This document shows positions 6,916-8,837 of a stretch of DNA of 8,837 nt, one piece after another (position 1 is the stretch's first letter; each line of letters opens with the position of its first letter). The notes below the pieces were generated by a model, which did no database searches, was not told where the DNA came from, and worked only from the letters and a program-made list of their open reading frames with translations. Source of the DNA: an uncultured Bacteroidales bacterium (GTDB taxonomy: Bacteria > Bacteroidota > Bacteroidia > Bacteroidales > Paludibacteraceae); the NCBI GenBank assembly GCA_946405045.1, contig CAMJFV010000068.1, forward strand, positions 1 to 8,837. The letters run 5' to 3'. The position numbers and the translations under genes were made by a program.

Positions 6916-8382
6916 TTACAGACTCCACTCAAATCCGTCCTTGGTGTCCTTGACCTTAAAGCCAAGTCTAGCCAACTCATCACGGATTTTGTCACTTGTT
7001 GCCCAATCTTTATTTGTCTTCGCCTGTTTTCTGATTTCCAAAAGCAAATCAACGGCTCCTTTGTAAGCATCGTTTGCAGCTCCTGTATTTTCCTCCACTC
7101 TCATTCCAAGAATGTCTATCAAATACAAGTCGAACACCTCTTTCAACTCCTTCAAATCAGCCTCAGAAATTGTAGCCTTGCCGTCTGCAACGGTATTGAT
7201 AATACGTGTAGCGTCGTACAAATGGGAAATAACAATAGGAGTATTCAAATCGTCGAGCATAGCTTCCTCACAAAGCTGACGGTAATTCTTCATCTCCATT
7301 GAAGTCTCTTTCGACGGCGTAAGTTTCTGCAAACGTGCATAGCTCTCACACAATCTTGCGAATCCCTTCTCCGCAGCGATCAATGCCTCGTTGCTGAAAT
7401 CAACAGTACTACGATAATGAGCCTGAAGAATGAAGAAACGGATTGTCATCGGTGCGTATGCCTGAGTCAACAGTTTATGACTTCCAGTGAAGAACTCATC
7501 CAATGTGATGAAGTTGCCAAGAGACTTACCCATCTTCTGTCCGTTGATGGTGATCATATTGTTATGCATCCAATAATGAACTGTCTCCTTACCAAGGGCA
7601 GCTGTACTTTGTGCGATTTCACACTCATGGTGAGGGAAAATCAAGTCCATTCCACCTCCGTGGATATCAAATTCTTCTCCTAGATACTTAGTGCCCATTG
7701 CAGAACACTCCATATGCCAGCCAGGGAAACCATCGCTCCATGGAGATGGCCAACGCATGATATGCTCTGGCTGAGCCTTCTTCCACAATGCGAAATCAAG
7801 TGCACAATGTTTCTCGCTCTGACCGTCTAGTTCACGTGTTGTCTCCAACAAATCCTCGATATTTCTACCAGACAATTTGCCATAGCGATGGTCATTGTTG
7901 TATTTCTTCACATCGAAATATATAGATCCTTCACTCTCATAAGCATAACCTGCATCAAGGATCTTCTTCACAAAATCGATCTGCTCTATAATATGGCCAG
8001 ACGCGTGAGGCTCGATGCTTGGTGGCAACACGCCAAGTCTCTCCATTGCAGAATGGTAACGGTTAAGGTAATACTGGACGACCTCCATTGGTTCCTTCTG
8101 CTCAAGACGTGCTTTTTTTGCGATTTTGTCCTCGCCCTCATCAGCATCATGCTCCAAATGTCCCACATCAGTGATGTTGCGGACATAGCGAACCTTATAA
8201 CCAAGATGAGTCAAAAATCTGTATAGGATATCAAAAGTGATAGCCGGACGTGCATGACCTAGATGACCGTCACCATAGACAGTTGGTCCGCAAACATACA
8301 TTCCCACGTATGGCTCATTCAAAGGTTTGAATATCTGCTTAGTACGTGTTAAAGTGTTGTATATCGTTAATTTATGTTCCAT
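6916..8382 (-). CDS. cysS: Cysteinyl-tRNA synthetase
   Basis: A 488-residue class I aminoacyl-tRNA synthetase that charges tRNA-Cys with cysteine using ATP in the cytoplasm; the length is typical. The HIGH motif is HLGH (residues 40-43) after YVCGPTVYGDG. The zinc that selects cysteine would be held by C31, C226 (WHMECSAM), H251 and E255 (FPHHECEIAQS), matching C28, C209, H234 and E238 of E. coli. The KMSKS loop reads KMGKS (283-287, followed by LGNFI), a glycine substitution. The anticodon-binding helical region and the small C-terminal domain with TSDKIRDELARLGFKVKDTKDG (in part, 462-483) are complete. The start at 8382 lies three bases after the stop of the lrp-family gene, so the two are almost certainly co-transcribed and probably translationally coupled. 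No promoter is seen between them. Confidence 0.97.
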   Translation of the reverse strand: MEHKLTIYNTLTRTKQIFKPLNEPYVGMYVCGPTVYGDGHLGHARPAITFDILYRFLTHLGYKVRYVRNITDVGHLEHDADEGEDKIAKKARLEQKEPMEVVQYYLNRYHSAMERLGVLPPSIEPHASGHIIEQIDFVKKILDAGYAYESEGSIYFDVKKYNNDHRYGKLSGRNIEDLLETTRELDGQSEKHCALDFALWKKAQPEHIMRWPSPWSDGFPGWHMECSAMGTKYLGEEFDIHGGGMDLIFPHHECEIAQSTAALGKETVHYWMHNNMITINGQKMGKSLGNFITLDEFFTGSHKLLTQAYAPMTIRFFILQAHYRSTVDFSNEALIAAEKGFARLCESYARLQKLTPSKETSMEMKNYRQLCEEAMLDDLNTPIVISHLYDATRIINTVADGKATISEADLKELKEVFDLYLIDILGMRVEENTGAANDAYKGAVDLLLEIRKQAKTNKDWATSDKIRDELARLGFKVKDTKDGFEWSL

Positions 8383-8385
8383 ATA

Positions 8386-8837
8386 TTATAGTGTAATTGG
8401 CACTTCTCTCTTAATACTCATATCCAAAGAAATCAATGTTTCTGTCGACATAACGCCCTTGATACTCTGGATTTTACCGTTAAGAAGATCCATCAGATCC
8501 TCATTATCCTTCGCATAAAGTTTTACCATCATTGTGTATGGTCCAGTTGTAAAGTGACACTCTACAACTTCAGGGATTTTTTCCAATTCAGGCACAACGG
8601 TAGCATACATAGATCCCTTCTCAAGCTTGATACCGATGTAGGTACAAGTCTGATAACCCAAAGTTTTTGGGTTTACGTGATAGCCCGAGCCAACGATCAC
8701 TCCTGTGTCAATAAGACGCTGCACACGTTGGTGGATAGCAGCTCTCGAAACCTCACAATCCTCAGCAATATCCTTAAATGGGATTCTGGCATTCTTAGTG
8801 ATTATGTTAAGAATTTGTCTGTCTAAGTCGTCGATTT
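8386..8837 (-). CDS. Lrp/AsnC-family transcriptional regulator, 5' end missing
   Basis: The frame is open to the right edge, giving about 149 residues, so only the first few codons should be missing (the family is usually 150-165 residues). The visible N terminus IDDLDRQILNIITKNARI, with AEDCEVSRAAIHQRVQRL and then IDTGVI, is the AsnC-type helix-turn-helix and hinge. The GTG at about 8724 lies inside this domain and is not a start. Residues from about 60 on form the RAM ligand-binding domain: TYIGIKLEKGSMYATVVPEL, VVECHFTTGPYTMMVKLYAKD with the ligand-loop glycine, and IKGVMSTETLISLDM. Such proteins bind DNA as dimers or octamers and respond to amino acids or related small molecules. Its partner cysS begins three bases downstream. 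The effector and targets cannot be read from sequence; a link to cysteine or sulfur metabolism is only suggested by position. Confidence 0.92.
   Translation of the reverse strand, partial: IDDLDRQILNIITKNARIPFKDIAEDCEVSRAAIHQRVQRLIDTGVIVGSGYHVNPKTLGYQTCTYIGIKLEKGSMYATVVPELEKIPEVVECHFTTGPYTMMVKLYAKDNEDLMDLLNGKIQSIKGVMSTETLISLDMSIKREVPITL

Noticed and set aside
8722..8724. GTG near 8724 as the start of the Lrp-family regulator
   Set aside because: It lies inside the recognition-helix region; the codons upstream in the same frame encode a proper AsnC helix-turn-helix.
1..8837. A defence island, phage, biosynthetic cluster or other multi-gene novel system
   Set aside because: Apart from the LRR protein, the lipoprotein and the T9SS cargo, the genes are recognisable housekeeping functions, and those three are separate rather than clustered. 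No integrase, transposase, toxin-antitoxin pair or reverse transcriptase was seen.

Overview
The window reads as chromosomal DNA from an AT-rich member of the Bacteroidales, most likely a Prevotella-like lineage, although genus cannot be fixed from the sequence alone. Three things point there: a protein ending in a type IX secretion (T9SS) sorting domain, a BspA-type leucine-rich-repeat protein, and promoters of the Bacteroidetes kind (TAnnTTTG in the -7 box, with little sign of Shine-Dalgarno sequences). No tRNA, rRNA, CRISPR array, insertion sequence or phage gene was seen. No stretch longer than about 180 bases lacks a gene.

Layout. The left edge (2-772, + strand) holds the 3' part of a BspA-like LRR surface-protein gene, cut by the window edge. 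It converges on a minus-strand operon, with a strong minus-strand terminator (821-847) in the 94-base gap. That operon reads right to left: RNase R (2643-4844), a small lipoprotein with YD-like repeats (1781-2635), and a ketopantoate-reductase family protein (867-1769). The gaps are 7 and 11 bases, and a Bacteroidetes-type promoter lies at 4864-4897. Next comes a monocistronic minus-strand gene for a T9SS-exported protein (4998-6737). It has its own promoter (6807-6836), a stem-loop at the predicted mRNA 5' end (6780-6801) and a terminator (4918-4950). Last, also on the minus strand, an Lrp/AsnC regulator (cut by the right edge) is followed after three bases by cysteinyl-tRNA synthetase (6916-8382).

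Functionally the window is mostly housekeeping (RNA decay, cofactor synthesis, tRNA charging, amino-acid-responsive regulation) with two envelope or surface proteins and one lipoprotein of unknown role. I do not see a multi-gene novel system. The items most worth a second look are the uncharacterised T9SS cargo with its 5'-terminal mRNA hairpin, the YD-like lipoprotein embedded between RNase R and PanE, and the near-overlapping lrp-cysS pair.
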